Below, in pieces: positions 13,560 through 24,229 of a stretch of 64,000 bases of DNA. Position 1 is the stretch's first letter; each line of letters opens with the position of its first letter. Position numbers and translations under genes: made by a program. The notes beneath the pieces were generated by a model. That model saw only the letters and a program-made list of their open reading frames with translations. It was not told where the DNA came from and did no database searches. The stretch comes from Gentiana macrophylla (taxonomy: Eukaryota; Streptophyta; Magnoliopsida; Gentianales; Gentianaceae): assembly GCA_026214975.1 (NCBI GenBank), contig JAOBSW010000175.1, forward strand, positions 1-64,000, in the 5' to 3' direction.

Positions 13560-15172
13560 AGGGGGAGATAAAGAAAACCTCATATTAGAATAAAAGAATG
13601 CCGAGAAATTTTAACAAGATAAACGATCTTCCACGCATCAGTTTAACTGAACTGCAAAAATAATCTTACTTGTAGTATTTAACAAGTAATATGCCAGATG
13701 CCTATATTGAAATTAAATGAGTGCTTATTTATAAATGCACCAACAAAGTATGATTAAAGATATTTTCTACGCCGTAAGCGTAGAAGACCGATCGGTGTTA
13801 AAGATAAAAATCGCGGAAGAATGATCAATTTATTATTGATATTGATCATACTCATGAAATCTCTTAAAGAGATTAAATCGAAAGACTAAAACCCCGAATA
13901 AATTAGCACGTGCATCAAATGATTAAATATTGGGGTTGCGGAACAATCAATCCATACATTGATAAGGAATTGGTTTATACTAATATTGAATTAGCAATGA
14001 ATTTTATGGGAGAAATTTATAATAAAATATCATAGTAAATCGGCGACATATTTGCCTCTTTAATTGCTATTATTATATCTGGATCCAGTACCTATGTCAT
14101 TATCAGAGTGTCAGAAACACTCAGACTATGGTAAAAATGAAATTAGCAATTGAGGTTGAGTTTGAATTGGAAATATTTGTTTGTTAATGATCAAATATAT
14201 TCTTCCATTAATTATAGACAATGCCATGTTCCGCTAACTAATATATCTGGCAATAACTTTGAGTTTACATATGTCAAGACCGCATATTTATGGGTCGTTA
14301 GGAATTATTATTGATATGAAAATCCTTGGTGGATTTCAGAAACGAATTAATATGACAATCGCAGCATGCATACTATTAAGTTAAAAATATCGTTAACATT
14401 CATGTTGAATGTAATATGACTATAGTATAGTCCTATTGAGGAAAGAATATATAAGTAACTCAAACTTTGTGTCATGAACGACGTGTGAGAGTGGAATATA
14501 CGCAGCAATTGCGATTGTATTACTTTCTCCATTGTTTTTATAATTATAGTGATGACTGGGTACAATGCGTTGCACGAATGAGTAGTGGGCATGACAGTAT
14601 TTAGCCCCTACATTCAATTATCTACATGAAGTCTAGAAGAGACGAACATACAAAGTACGCTCTAGTAACAATCTAGAAGAATTGTTCACTAAGATAATTC
14701 CTACATGTGTTCTGGAGAAAATTTTGTTTATAGTATTGTAAGGAAGATTGTTGTCGTGAGGGGGAGCGACAACTTCAAAACTATTTTAAGCATTTGGTCT
14801 TACAACCAATGACTGTACTCTTTTTCCCTTTAACCAAGTTTTTCCCACAGGGTTTTCTTAGTTAAAGGTTATTTTAACGAGGCAGTCAGTGCAACACATA
14901 AAAACGCATATGGCATGAACTATTTTCCTTGTCTAGTTTTCTTCCCACTGGGTTTTTCTAGCAAAGTCAATAGTACATGACATATACGTTATACAACTCA
15001 GATCGATAAATTAATTTAGCAATATAATAGTCTTTCAAAGAATTGGGAAATTGATGTGAAACATATCCGATCAACCGACAACCTGGCAGATTTATTTACT
15101 AAGACATTGCCGACTGCAACATTTGAGAGACTGGTGAAGAGCATTGTGATGCAATATTCGAAAGATCTTAAT
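13560..15172 (+). pseudogene. Remnants of copia polyprotein (integrase end, RT, RNase H)
   Basis: Scattered plus-strand pieces align by eye with Ty1/copia pol. Around 13,555 a SALGGD-like stretch matches the end of integrase. Around 13,765-13,820 the peptide RRKRRRPIGVKDKNRGR matches the conserved block ahead of reverse transcriptase. At about 15,055-15,172 VKHIRSTDNLADLFTKTLP, followed by TFERLVKSI, matches the end of RNase H and runs to a TAA stop. Between these the frame is broken many times and no catalytic YVDD motif was seen, so the element cannot encode its own replication. It fits the enclosing LTR structure. Confidence 0.8.
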
Positions 15173-15326
15173 TAATGCTTGGTTCAGGGGGAGTAAATCA
15201 ACATAGATAAATATGTACTCTTTTTCCTTAACTAAGATTTTTTTCCCACTGGGTTTTTTCTTAGTAAGGTTTTGATGAGGCATATCATATCTATTGTTTG
15301 TTGAATAATAGATATCCAAGGGGGAG

Positions 15327-15518
15327 TGTTATAAAAGATAATAATATGTTTATCTATTATTCAAATTGATTACAAGATTTCTGGTTTATCTATTGTATTG
15401 TATTCACACTGTAATCTCAACTATAAATACCCCGTGATACCAGTGAAATAATACACAAGCATTTCTTCTTTCTCTTTATTACTTTGTTTTTGTTCTTTCT
15501 CATATTAGTTTTATAACA
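15327..15518 (+). repeat. 3' LTR of the copia element (192 bp)
   Basis: The sequence starts TGTTATAAAAG and ends TATAACA, with matching TG and CA ends. It is preceded by the polypurine tract and followed by target copy CATTT. The first 120 bp repeat at 10,767. The rest, a T-rich tail, survives only here. Confidence 0.92.
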
Positions 15519-15629
15519 CATTTCTATTTTCTAAGTTATTGTTTGGAAAAAAAACCTTCTGTCCACTTGTTATTTTGAATATTACCGCATTATGGAAAAG
15601 CTTGTTGATTTGTATTATAGATATTCAAA

Positions 15630-16010
15630 CTCTTCAAATCCATATAAAAATCCAAGTGCATTAGTATGTTTATTTTACTTCTTTGGTATGAACAACATAT
15701 TTTCGATTTTTGTTGAGATTCAAATTTTTTAGATTTATGCAAAAATACAAGTGCATCCGTAATCTATTTTTCTCTGTAAAATATATATTTTTGTAAACTT
15801 TATTTACTTTTATTATATGAAATACATATTTTCTATTTTCGGCGTTGTGTGGTGTTTAAATTAGTATTATAAAGTTTCATATTCTTGATATCTATATAAA
15901 AATACAAGTGCATCACTATTTTTCTTTGTAAAACACAAATTCTATAAATTTTACTTTAATTATACGGTATAAAATACATATTCTCTATTTCTAATGCGAA
16001 TACTTTTACA
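15630..16010. repeat. Three diverged tandem copies around AAATACAAGTGCAT
   Basis: The motif AAAATACAAGTGCAT (first copy AAAATCCAAGTGCATT) recurs near 15,645, 15,740 and 15,900. Each copy is followed by similar T-rich text with TTCTATTTT and AAATACATATT. The spacing is uneven (about 95 and 160 bp), so this is an old decayed array. No gene is seen in it. Confidence 0.5.
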
Positions 16011-18060
16011 TGGATCAATATTTTTTACTCATTGTATAGATAAACATTATGCGGGAAAGATTCTATAATTTAAAAATAAAAAAAAATCAACAAATGCAAA
16101 AAGTATTGGGTTTTTTTTTATTTTTATATTCAGATATTAAAATCTAGTTTGTGAACAATTTTTAAAAAAAAAATATGCCAGCAAAATCAATTCAAATGTA
16201 ACATAATTAAAAATGAAGAAAAGGTTTTCTAAATAAAATGAAGAGAAAGAACGCACTTCAAAAACAAAAACAAAAACAAAAAGGATTTCCTAAAAAAATC
16301 AATTAAAGAACAATAAATGAAGTATATGATGACATGGAAAATACTTGTATGGTGAGGGAATTTGAGGTGAAGTATTTGAGTTAAACGATCGAGAATCACA
16401 CGCTTTAAATCTAAAAAAAATTGCGTGTAGACATACGGTCTTGCCACACGGTGTCTCCATACCATGTGAAAACACCACACAAGTATTTTCCTGATGACAT
16501 AGCATCAGGGGAAAGAGAAAGAATATTGGTGGCTGTTCGTTAATAGCCTGAGTGCGGCAGAGGTGAAATGGCATTAAATATTTACAGAAGGACAATTTTG
16601 GAAATCTGCTCTGGCTAGAGCAAACTAGCTCTGGCAGTAGCACTACCCTTACAAGTCTCTTGGCCCCAAGCATTAGCACGTAATTTAGTACCCAACACAA
16701 TACTTACGGTTTTAAGTAGCCGTAGATTGATCGTTTGATGAAATGCCGCATCTCAATATCTTTGTTTTTTCCTTAAAAAAACCTGGTATATATAAACACA
16801 CACTAGCAAAATGCACGTGTTTGGCTTAATTATTATTTTTGAATATAAAAAACAATATATTTTAATATTAAGTAAATATGTTCATTAAGAAAATTAAAAT
16901 ACATTAAATAGTGGTACGTGTTATACAATGATTTTATGCATGGTAAAATTATTTCATTTCGCTTACTCATAAACATTGAATCACACTCTCGTTATGTTAC
17001 ATTTTCATTTTTTTTTTTTGAAGGACATTTTCACTTTTTTTAAATAATATAAAGATTTTTAGTTATAAAATTGACTGATCAAACCTGAAAGTATATATAA
17101 AATGTAAAGAGGAGAACAAAATTATAAACATTTTTTTTTTTGAGAACAAAATTATAAACATGTTGAATCTTAGTGAAAGTATATTTTCATGACATTTATA
17201 TCAACATGTATATGTGATAAAATAATAGTTATATGGGTGAAGTGGGATTGTTGTAGAATCGCTTTTCTTTAATGCACTTGATATGTGTATTTTTTATGTT
17301 GTTGTTATTATCATCATTAATATTATGTGGAATAAAATAATAATTATATGGACAAAAATATGATAATGTGTAAAGAATCGTCTGTATTTTTTTTTTCCAG
17401 AAAAAAATTGTGTATGTTGTTGTAATTTTGGAAGGATATTGAAAATATGTACAAATTGATCCTTTTATTTATTCTAAATCATATATATATTATCAAGTGG
17501 CTTATAAAGGTTCGTGGTTGCTATGTCATCTAGTGATTCATGTTACAATGTCATATCAAGACCAATTATCATCAAGTACTTATGTCAACAACAAAAAATA
17601 TTATCAAGTACTTGTGTAGAACTTATGAACATAAAAACAAATATAAAAACATATTCAAACGGGTGTTACTTAGTTTTTAGTAGTATATTTTTCAATAATA
17701 ATATTGATTGACATTAATATAGAAAATAACAACTGGGAAATATATAACATATTTAAAATAAAATAAATGGGAGAAACAATTTGCAGGAAAACCAGAAAAA
17801 CACTTCACTCATGTAGGTAACACTTTTTGGGATATCATTTTCTCAAATTTTTATTTATTTTATAATAAAAAATTATGCATAAGTATACAGGTGTTTCCCA
17901 CAAACATTCTTTCTACAAAAATTTAGTTTTTAATCCATATTTGGAGCATTTATTAGGTTTTAATCCACTTTTGTTCATTTAGTTGCAATAAGAACAAAAT
18001 TAATAGTAATGGTCTATTTTGCCATCTTTTACTCGAACTTGCTTCTCTTCCTTGTTCCAA
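16011..18060. other. AT-rich intergenic DNA, no gene supported
   Basis: Long A and T runs, short direct repeats (for example GAGAACAAAATTATAAACAT twice near 17,112-17,161) and chance ORFs only. A minus-strand ORF of 133 codons at 16,299-16,700 has no recognisable domain and no splice context. I see nothing else I can support here. Confidence 0.6.
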
Positions 18061-18099
18061 CTGCTTCTTTTTCCTCATTTTTTTTCCTCCCAGAATCTT

Positions 18100-18490
18100 C
18101 AACATAGAATGCCTTAGTTCCCAAAGCCCCGCTGACTCTTCTCCCTCTCCAAGTCCGATTCTATCCTTTTTACAAATTCCCTTTCCATGGCACCTTTTTC
18201 GCTAGCAGAAAAAAATCGAAAATGTGTCACTTTTCGACTTCAATTTGACAATTTTGATCATTCTATTGCGTAATGAGGGCTGACAGGGTTGGGATTTCTG
18301 CTACTTCGAACAATATGAAGAAATAGACTTAAACTGAATTGGAGGCGAAATTGGCAGAGGAGATGAAGAAAGTCGAGGCTGAGTTGCAAGAGGCTTTGGG
18401 TAATTTGGAAAAGCAAAAGGAAGTTACAATTCAAGCTATTGACTTTCAGATTGTTGCTCTTAGTGATGATATTGTTAAGAATTTCCCAAA
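18100..18490 (+). pseudogene. ATPG: Processed pseudogene of chloroplast ATP synthase subunit b'
   Basis: The clearest part, 18,339-18,487, reads [20 protein letters not shown] and then [20 protein letters not shown]. This matches, from memory, the C-terminal stalk of the nuclear-encoded CF0 subunit b' (subunit II) of the thylakoid ATP synthase. Just upstream, 18,272-18,338 continues the same helix but has two in-frame stops (AAA TAG ACT TAA). Further upstream, 18,181-18,262 resembles the end of the transit peptide and the start of the membrane segment (APFSLAE, then SLFDFNLT in another frame). The middle of the protein is deleted between about 18,262 and 18,272. There are no introns, so a reverse-transcribed copy is likely. 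It cannot make a working subunit. Confidence 0.82.
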
Positions 18491-18834
18491 ATCCATAGCA
18501 ATACTCTTGATTCCTATGTTGATTTCCAGTGATATACACAAATCTTTTATTTAGTGTCTATTTCTTTTTAAAACAAATTGCTGCAACTTCTCAATAATTC
18601 AACTACGATTCACGATGTCTGAAATGTCACTTGCATTTTAAATTGATGAATCGTGTTGTGTGAAAAACATAGAACTTTGGTTGCTGTGAGAAGGTGTTAT
18701 TGTGCTTCTGATGTGGCGGATCAGTTCTTCAAAAGCAACAGAAATTATAATAATAAATTAAAATGTATTCCGTGTATGAATCTGTTGCTGAAAAAAAAAA
18801 GAACATCCATTTTTTTCTTAATTTTTTGTTTATA

Positions 18835-19380
18835 GCCAACAAAATATTTTCAACAGTTCATCTGAATACCTGAACATGATGAAAACGAAAATAGAAATAA
18901 AAAATGGAGTAAAAAGGTATTAGAGGTTGATTGTATAAATTTGTTTGTTAAATAAAATAAGATGAAGGGGATTTTTTTTTTAAGAGGATTGTATGGAGGA
19001 TGATTGTTGGAATAGATTGATTTATAAAGTGTTAAAAAAGTGTAAGTGGAACGGAAAACGATGTGTTTAGAGTGTTGTTTAAAGATAAACCATTAGACTA
19101 TCTCCAATAACAATCATTTATAATTTATATCACCCTCTAACTCTATCGTTTTCCGTTCCAGTTATACTTTTTTAACACTTTATAAATCAATCTACTCCAT
19201 CAAACACCCTTCATACAATCCTCTTAAAACATTTTTTTTTCCCTTCATCTTATTTTATATATAAAACAAAATTGTACAATGAACATCCAATATTTTTTAC
19301 TCTATTTTATCATTTTTATTTCCGTTTTCATCAAGCTCAAACCATCATATGAGCTGTTTGAAAATATTTTTGCTGCTATA
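18835..19380. mobile_element. Foldback element with ~240-bp inverted arms
   Basis: The two halves are imperfect inverted copies. The left arm holds AATAAAATAAGATGAAGG, then GAGGATTGTATGGAGG, then GGAACGGAAAACGATGTG. The right arm holds the reverse complements in mirrored order: CGTTTTCCGTTCC, CAATCCTCTTAAAAC, CCTTCATCTTATTTTAT. The outer ends also pair (TATAGCCAACAAAATATTTT against AAAATATTTTTGCTGCTATA). The centre is a loop of about 50 bp near 19,090-19,140. No coding capacity is seen. It fits a non-autonomous foldback transposon or MITE. A half-copy with the same AACGGAAAACGATATGTTT text lies at about 20,700-20,920. Confidence 0.85.
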
Positions 19381-20283
19381 AATAATAATAATAAAAACGG
19401 TTGTTGAAGTTTTTTTTCCCTATTCTAATACTCATACTCTGCAGAACCTCATGGTTATTCGTAAAGAAGATAACCAGAAGAACAAATAATAAAAAAAATA
19501 AAAATAAAGCAACAGATGGGAAGAAAATGAGGAAAGAAAGAAGACAAATCGTAGGAGAGAGGAAACAAATGTTGGATGAGAAAGAATATTGTTTACTCTA
19601 ACATGCCCTTCACATTTGGAGTTGAGTTTAACAGATTTTCAAGATAAAGTGTCTTTTAAAGGTTCTATTGTAGGGATTGAGTGAAACTTAAAACTCTAGA
19701 AATTGATATCCAGTATCCCATTGGAGACGGTCTTAGGGTGAGTCTTAAAGGGGATCATAACTTGATAATTCTAAGCTTAGAGAAAACCTAACTTTAAACT
19801 TTAAGTTCCTTCTTTATTTTTTATCCGGTAGATGGTCCTCCACAAATAAACAAATACAAATAAAAGGGAACAAACAGGTATGAAAGCTATAATTGTAAAC
19901 TGCGATCGAATCTATGGAAGCACTAGTTACATGTTCATGCAGCAGTGTTTCACATGCCCAAGCATCCAATTGTTGGGTTATGATACCAACCGTAACGACC
20001 GGTTCCAGAAGTTGAGCCCACGACCGGAAATGAGACATTCAACATATGCTCAATAAACTAATCTTAAAGAACTCGGAAGCTTAGAGCATTCACAGCAGGC
20101 TCCTAACCCCAACCTCTAAAATCCATTTCGGGGTTTTTTTTTGTTGACACAATGGTGTCTTGACATACACCTAATAATGCATTTTCCCTCTCCCCCGCCT
20201 CCATGTCAGCTAGAGGCTTGCAACTTGTCTGTGGTTTGCAACTTTCAATTTCCTGTTCACACCACATAATAATAATAATAAGA
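19381..20283. other. Intergenic DNA with fragments of small DNA transposons
   Basis: No gene supported. TTGGAGACGGTCTTAGGG near 19,720 and AGAGCATTCACAGCAGGCTC near 20,083 look like ends of PIF/Harbinger-type MITEs, but no partner ends were found. Short ORFs here lack any recognisable domain. Confidence 0.4.
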
Positions 20284-20518
20284 GAAACTTGAGTTTTTAT
20301 GCTTAAAAAGTTAAAAGTTTGAAATATATGTGTCGTATGAAACTGTTTGAAAACTATGTCTATGTCGGCGCATGAGCGACGCACGAGCCACGCGTGACCA
20401 CCGAGCGACGCATGACCGACGCGTCATGCACGCAGAACCGACGTAGGCATTCTCAAAGCGTTTTCATACGATGCATATATTTCAAACTTTTAACCTTTAA
20501 GCATAAAACTCAAGTTTC
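20284..20518. mobile_element. Small foldback element with a GC-rich CGACGC core
   Basis: The left arm from GAAACTTGAG is the reverse complement of the right arm ending CTCAAGTTTC. The pairing runs about 70 bp and includes TTAAAAGTTTGAAATATATG against CATATATTTCAAACTTTTAA. The core at about 20,360-20,450 is unusually GC-rich and repeats GCGACGCATGACCGACGCG-like words. Both sides are flanked by AATAATAATAAGAG, which fits insertion into an ATA microsatellite or target duplication of it. No ORF. Confidence 0.85.
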
Positions 20519-20534
20519 CTAGTAATAATAATAA

Positions 20535-20690
20535 GAGTTGTGATAATGCCACTACAAAATAGACACAACATTGTACACAACGACCGGGGCCATTGATTAT
20601 GATATGAGACCTATTAAATCATATATATGGGTTCCAAAAAAAAAATCAATGGTTTAAAAGTTTGTTGTGACATTTGTTGTACACACAAAC
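20535..20690. mobile_element. Possible MITE with weak inverted ends
   Basis: TTGTACACAACGACCGGGGCCATTGATT on the left is loosely inverted relative to AATCAATGGTTTAAAAG and GTTGTACACAC on the right, with a short A-rich middle. Ends and target duplication were not defined. Confidence 0.35.
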
Positions 20691-21103
20691 ATTCCTCTAT
20701 TTTATTCCGATTGTGATAGGAAAATGTTAAAAAGCTGGAAAATAAATTAATAGTTAGGTATGTTAGTTGAGATGAAAAGAAAAGTTCTTTTTTAGAGGGA
20801 TGTATTGAGGGTTTTTATTGGAGTGAATTTTTTTGTGTTGAAAAAAATTGCATGAAACGGAAAACGATATGTTTGGAAGGTGAATCGAGGCCTCTCATTG
20901 GGGATGCTCGATAAAAAAGAAGGAAAATGAAGTTGTAGTTTCTAGTTATATATATACCTGTATGAAACCCGTGCAATGCACGGAAAACGTAAACTTTGAA
21001 AATTAGAAAAGAAAAACGACAACATATGTTAAAAAAAACTTGTTACGTTTTAAACTGAAATGTATGATTTTATGATATTAGATTGTTGGGAATACCCACT
21101 GAA

Positions 21104-23200
21104 CTGTCAAATACAGCATGGACCAAAAGAAATCAAAATATACGCCATTAGTTGCTGAAGCAAATGATTCATGAAAAGCATGGATTTATAAGCCGCTTGC
21201 CGAATTTCATTCTGAACAGACCAGCTGCGAATACACTGCAACATAAACACAAAATTCATAGTAACAACATTCAAACTTCCGAAAGAGCTACAAAACACCA
21301 ACAGGGCAAGATAAAACATAGTTAATTAAAAAGGAATGCATCATTAACCAAGTAGCTTGGCTCAAGTGGTAAGTGACTTGAGAATACCTAGGGAGGTTAC
21401 CTGTTTGATTCTCCTCTGAAGCGCCATGTTCAAATAGCTCTGGGTCAGGCCTTACCCCTGAGTAAGAGTCAGACTCTACAGGCACGATCCGGGTCGAACT
21501 CCGGATTAGTCGGGCCAGTTGGTTCCGGATACCGGAGGCTTTAAGCAAAAAGGAAAGCATCAATATATAGTAAGAGATGAAGTACCAAAGAAAGAACGAA
21601 ATGCAAACACTCTTCTCACCATCTCATTATCGGTGAAAGAATTAAGAGAAAGTACTATGATCTAAGAAGGAATGAATAACAAAAATTATCAATTGTCACA
21701 TTACGAAAATACACTAAAACACCATATACCTTACTCTTTTTGTGTATAGAACTATATACACAAAAATTTGCCATTTCCTCTAATAATCTTTGATCCTATG
21801 AAGACTTAGGAGGATGAATAGATGACATAAAAAAAATTCAGTAGTACATATTCATTCAAGAACTTAACCTAAATGAATAGTAGAAACCACATTGCGCTAA
21901 ACCTCAAAACGAAGAAGAAAAGACTCCTGGTAGGGGCAAAAAAAATTGCAGAGCAAACAGTTACCAATCCACCAGTGTAAAAATAATGTAGAACAATCAG
22001 TTTCATCATATAAAGATCAATGCCAAGATCCAAGAAAGCAACATCAATCATGAGAGCAAAATTGAAGGCATATTCAACACGTCATCAAAACCAAAATCTA
22101 AGCACACCATATGACACAACAGAATAATCCCAAGTCAAATGATGAAGGTGGATGAGTAACAGACTGCGATGGGTAACAACAGCAATCTTGTCAGTTGTAG
22201 AAGAAATTAAGGTTGACTATAGATGATTCATACCTTCCTTTCCAAATGCTCATTTTCCAACCATGGTCAGTAAGTCAAAATCATGGGTTACTTTGATCTT
22301 TTGACACCCACCTATACAAACTCATGAAAGAACACTCAACTGACTAAAGCAACCGAGTGAAGAACAATTTTTTAGGTAGATTTGCAAAAAAGAATAAGAT
22401 GGCATATATCTTAGTCAATAAATTAGGAAACAAAAATAAATCAGAGGTATAAATGGAATCTTCATTAGGTGCAGATCCGGGATTTATGAAAGGTCCTGCC
22501 TCATTTGTTCCTGTCCGCACACAAAAAACAGAGGATGTTGCGATTGCATGAAGAAAACAACAATTTGAATCAAAATCCACCCAAATAACCCGTAAAGGCT
22601 TCTTTGAAGTTTGATCGACAACCCTTTATGCAAGCCAATAATTTTAAAAAGAAACAAAAATGAAATGTACGATTGAAATTGTACCATTGGTTGATTTGGT
22701 TCAGATCCGGGCTTCACGAATGATCTGGCCATTGTGCTTCGTGTCCTCATACAGAATAATTAAGATGTCATGAGGGCATGAAGTGAATAACATATATATC
22801 CGACCAATAGCAACGCGAAACTCAACAAACCAAGACCCGGTAGAGCTGAAACGAAGGAGAATATAAGCCTGAAGTAGAGAACGTGGAATGAGACCCAAAC
22901 TTCAGTAAGTGATTCAAAACACACAAGGAAATGAATGTCATAAACAAATTCGCAAAACAACAGACAACTTACCTGCAGCTGAAGACATCATAGCTGCAAG
23001 CAAATGAAAGATGCATTTGGAAATGAGAGACAAATTAAATAGCACATTCCAACACAAATTAGACATACCGATAGAGCCAGCCCGACCATATATGGCAAAT
23101 GATGACGCTTCAAGCAAAGTTGAAAAAGCTTGCGAGACCAATACACAACAACGGGGAATCATTTCCTCCATACCGGAAAACGATTATAAAGGTAAAGCAT
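21104..23200 (-). pseudogene. Unidentified minus-strand exon-like pieces, gene or gene relic
   Basis: On the minus strand several short open stretches have splice-like borders. 23,164 down to about 23,045 reads EEMIPRCCVLVSQAFSTLLE and continues to GRAGSI before a GGTATG. 22,989-22,968 is AMMSSAAG followed by GTAAG. 22,745-22,670 reads RTRSTMARSFVKPGSEPNQP. 22,530-22,450 reads RTGTNEAGPFINPGSAPNED, a diverged repeat of the previous one. 21,239-21,104, after TTTATGTTGCAG, reads CIRSWSVQNEIRQAAYKSML and ends at a TGA. I do not recognise the family and could not build one continuous protein. It may be a decayed gene, unrelated exons or captured fragments. A SINE sits between the last two pieces. 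Confidence 0.35.
21344..21546 (+). mobile_element. tRNA-derived SINE with 16-bp target duplication
   Basis: The 203-bp element starts TTAACCAAGTAGCTTGGCTC. It carries an RNA polymerase III A box (TGGCTCAAGTGGT, about 21,358) and a B-box-like stretch (GGTTACCTGTTTGATTCTCC, about 21,395). It is flanked by AAAAAGGAATGCATCA at 21,328-21,343 and AAAAAGGAAAGCATCA at 21,547-21,562, which differ at one base. The 3' end is CTTTAAGC without a long A tail. Such elements move by using LINE enzymes in trans. The flanks suggest a fairly recent insertion. Confidence 0.9.
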
Positions 23201-23248
23201 GTGAACGGGTGAACCTATAACACCTGGGACCGGAGATACCCGCTGCAC

Positions 23249-23620
23249 TGTTAGGTGAAGTGCCCGAAAGACAATTTCTGTAATTGTTTTTGATAGGATT
23301 TATAATTCATCTTAATATTTGCATTTATGCTTATATTAATACACTGCTGAAAACCCTAAGTATATCGGTATGTAATCACATAACTCAGTGTATGGCATAC
23401 ACACGAGGATTGAGTTAGTGGTGATATGCTTAAAACTATTTAGTCCGTGGTGAATTTAATCAGAGTATGGGTCTCATAATTAATATACCAATAATGCGCC
23501 CAGAACACTTAACGGTGTGACCGTCTTATCCGGACCGTCGGTATAGGGTACATGGTGCCCTAGTGTATATGATGTATATCATATAGGACTAGACCGATTT
23601 GATTTGAATTCTCAATATAA
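23249..23620 (+). repeat. LTR fragment, TGTTAGGTG family (copy 1)
   Basis: It starts TGTTAGGTGAAGTGCCCGAA and shares long stretches with 63,705 to the window end. Examples are CTGAAAACCCTAAGTA, TAATCACATAACTCAGTGTA, GAGGATTGAGTTAGTG and CGGGTCTCAT. TG at the start and the dispersed copy mark it as the beginning of an LTR, transcribed on the plus strand. Its right end is lost in the tandem-repeat region that follows. Confidence 0.75.
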
Positions 23621-23627
23621 TTCAATG

Positions 23628-24035
23628 CCCGATCGTCACCAAAAATTTGCTGATGTATCATAAAAAACCTAGCAGATTCAGCTGTCATATCGAGGACATA
23701 TTTCCGGAGATTGAACCATTGGAATAATAATTCCACCGTTCCGATTACATAAAAGAGAGGGACGAACAAGCCCTTCAAATATTGTGCCGATCGGAGTCTG
23801 TTTCGATACCCGATCGTCACCAAAAAGTTGCTGTTGTATCATAAAAAACGTAGCAGATTCAGCTGTTAGATCGAGGACATATTGCAGGAGATTGAACCAT
23901 TGGAATAAGAATTCAACCGTTCAGATTAAATAAAAGAGAGGGAAGAACAAACCCTCCAAATTTTGTGCCGATCGGAGTCCGTTTCGATGCCCGATCGTCG
24001 CCGGAAAGATGTTGTTGTATCACCCAGAAAAGCTG
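23628..24035 (+). repeat. 181-bp tandem repeat, about 2.3 copies
   Basis: CCCGATCGTC starts copies at 23,628, 23,809 and 23,990. Each full copy contains GCAGATTCAGCTGT, GATTGAACCATTGGAATAA and TGTGCCGATCGGAGTC. Copies are roughly 90 percent alike by eye. It looks like a duplicated part of an LTR or leader of the retroelement that begins at 23,249. Confidence 0.85.
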
Positions 24036-24229
24036 CGAATTTTCTTCATCCAAGATCTCCAAGATCTTCATCCAAATCACGAGCTTTCGGCCATAATGAA
24101 GCTCGCACGAACAAAGCTCACGCAACATGAGCTCGCGCCCGTATGAGCTCCCAAGCTCTGCAAATACGAGCTCTCCAGCTACAAACTCATATTGGAATTT
24201 ATTTTCGTTTCTACAACTTAAATGAGCGA

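Larger units (their letters stand above)
10762..15523 (+). mobile_element. Decayed Ty1/copia LTR retrotransposon with intact target duplication
   Basis: The element is bounded by 5-bp direct repeats CATTT at 10,762-10,766 and 15,519-15,523. The LTRs start TGTTATAAAAG and the right one ends TTTTATAACA. A polypurine tract (AAGGGGGAGTG) sits just before the 3' LTR. Inside, copia pol remnants appear in the plus direction: a PIGVKDKN block near 13,780 and the RNase H end STDNLADLFTKTLP near 15,075. The 5' LTR breaks off after 120 bp, so the primer site and 5' interior were deleted or replaced. All reading frames are full of stops. The stretch 10,887-12,650 shows no domain I recognise. The array end and this element are only about 260 bp apart. 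Confidence 0.9.

Noticed and set aside
16299..16700. 133-codon minus-strand ORF
   Set aside because: No domain, no similarity I recognise, and surrounded by AT-rich non-coding DNA.
20960..21000. Palindrome CCGTGCAATGCACGG after a TATATATA run, as a Helitron or regulatory end
   Set aside because: The word is common near plant transposons, but no partner end, hairpin plus CTRR terminus or target was found.
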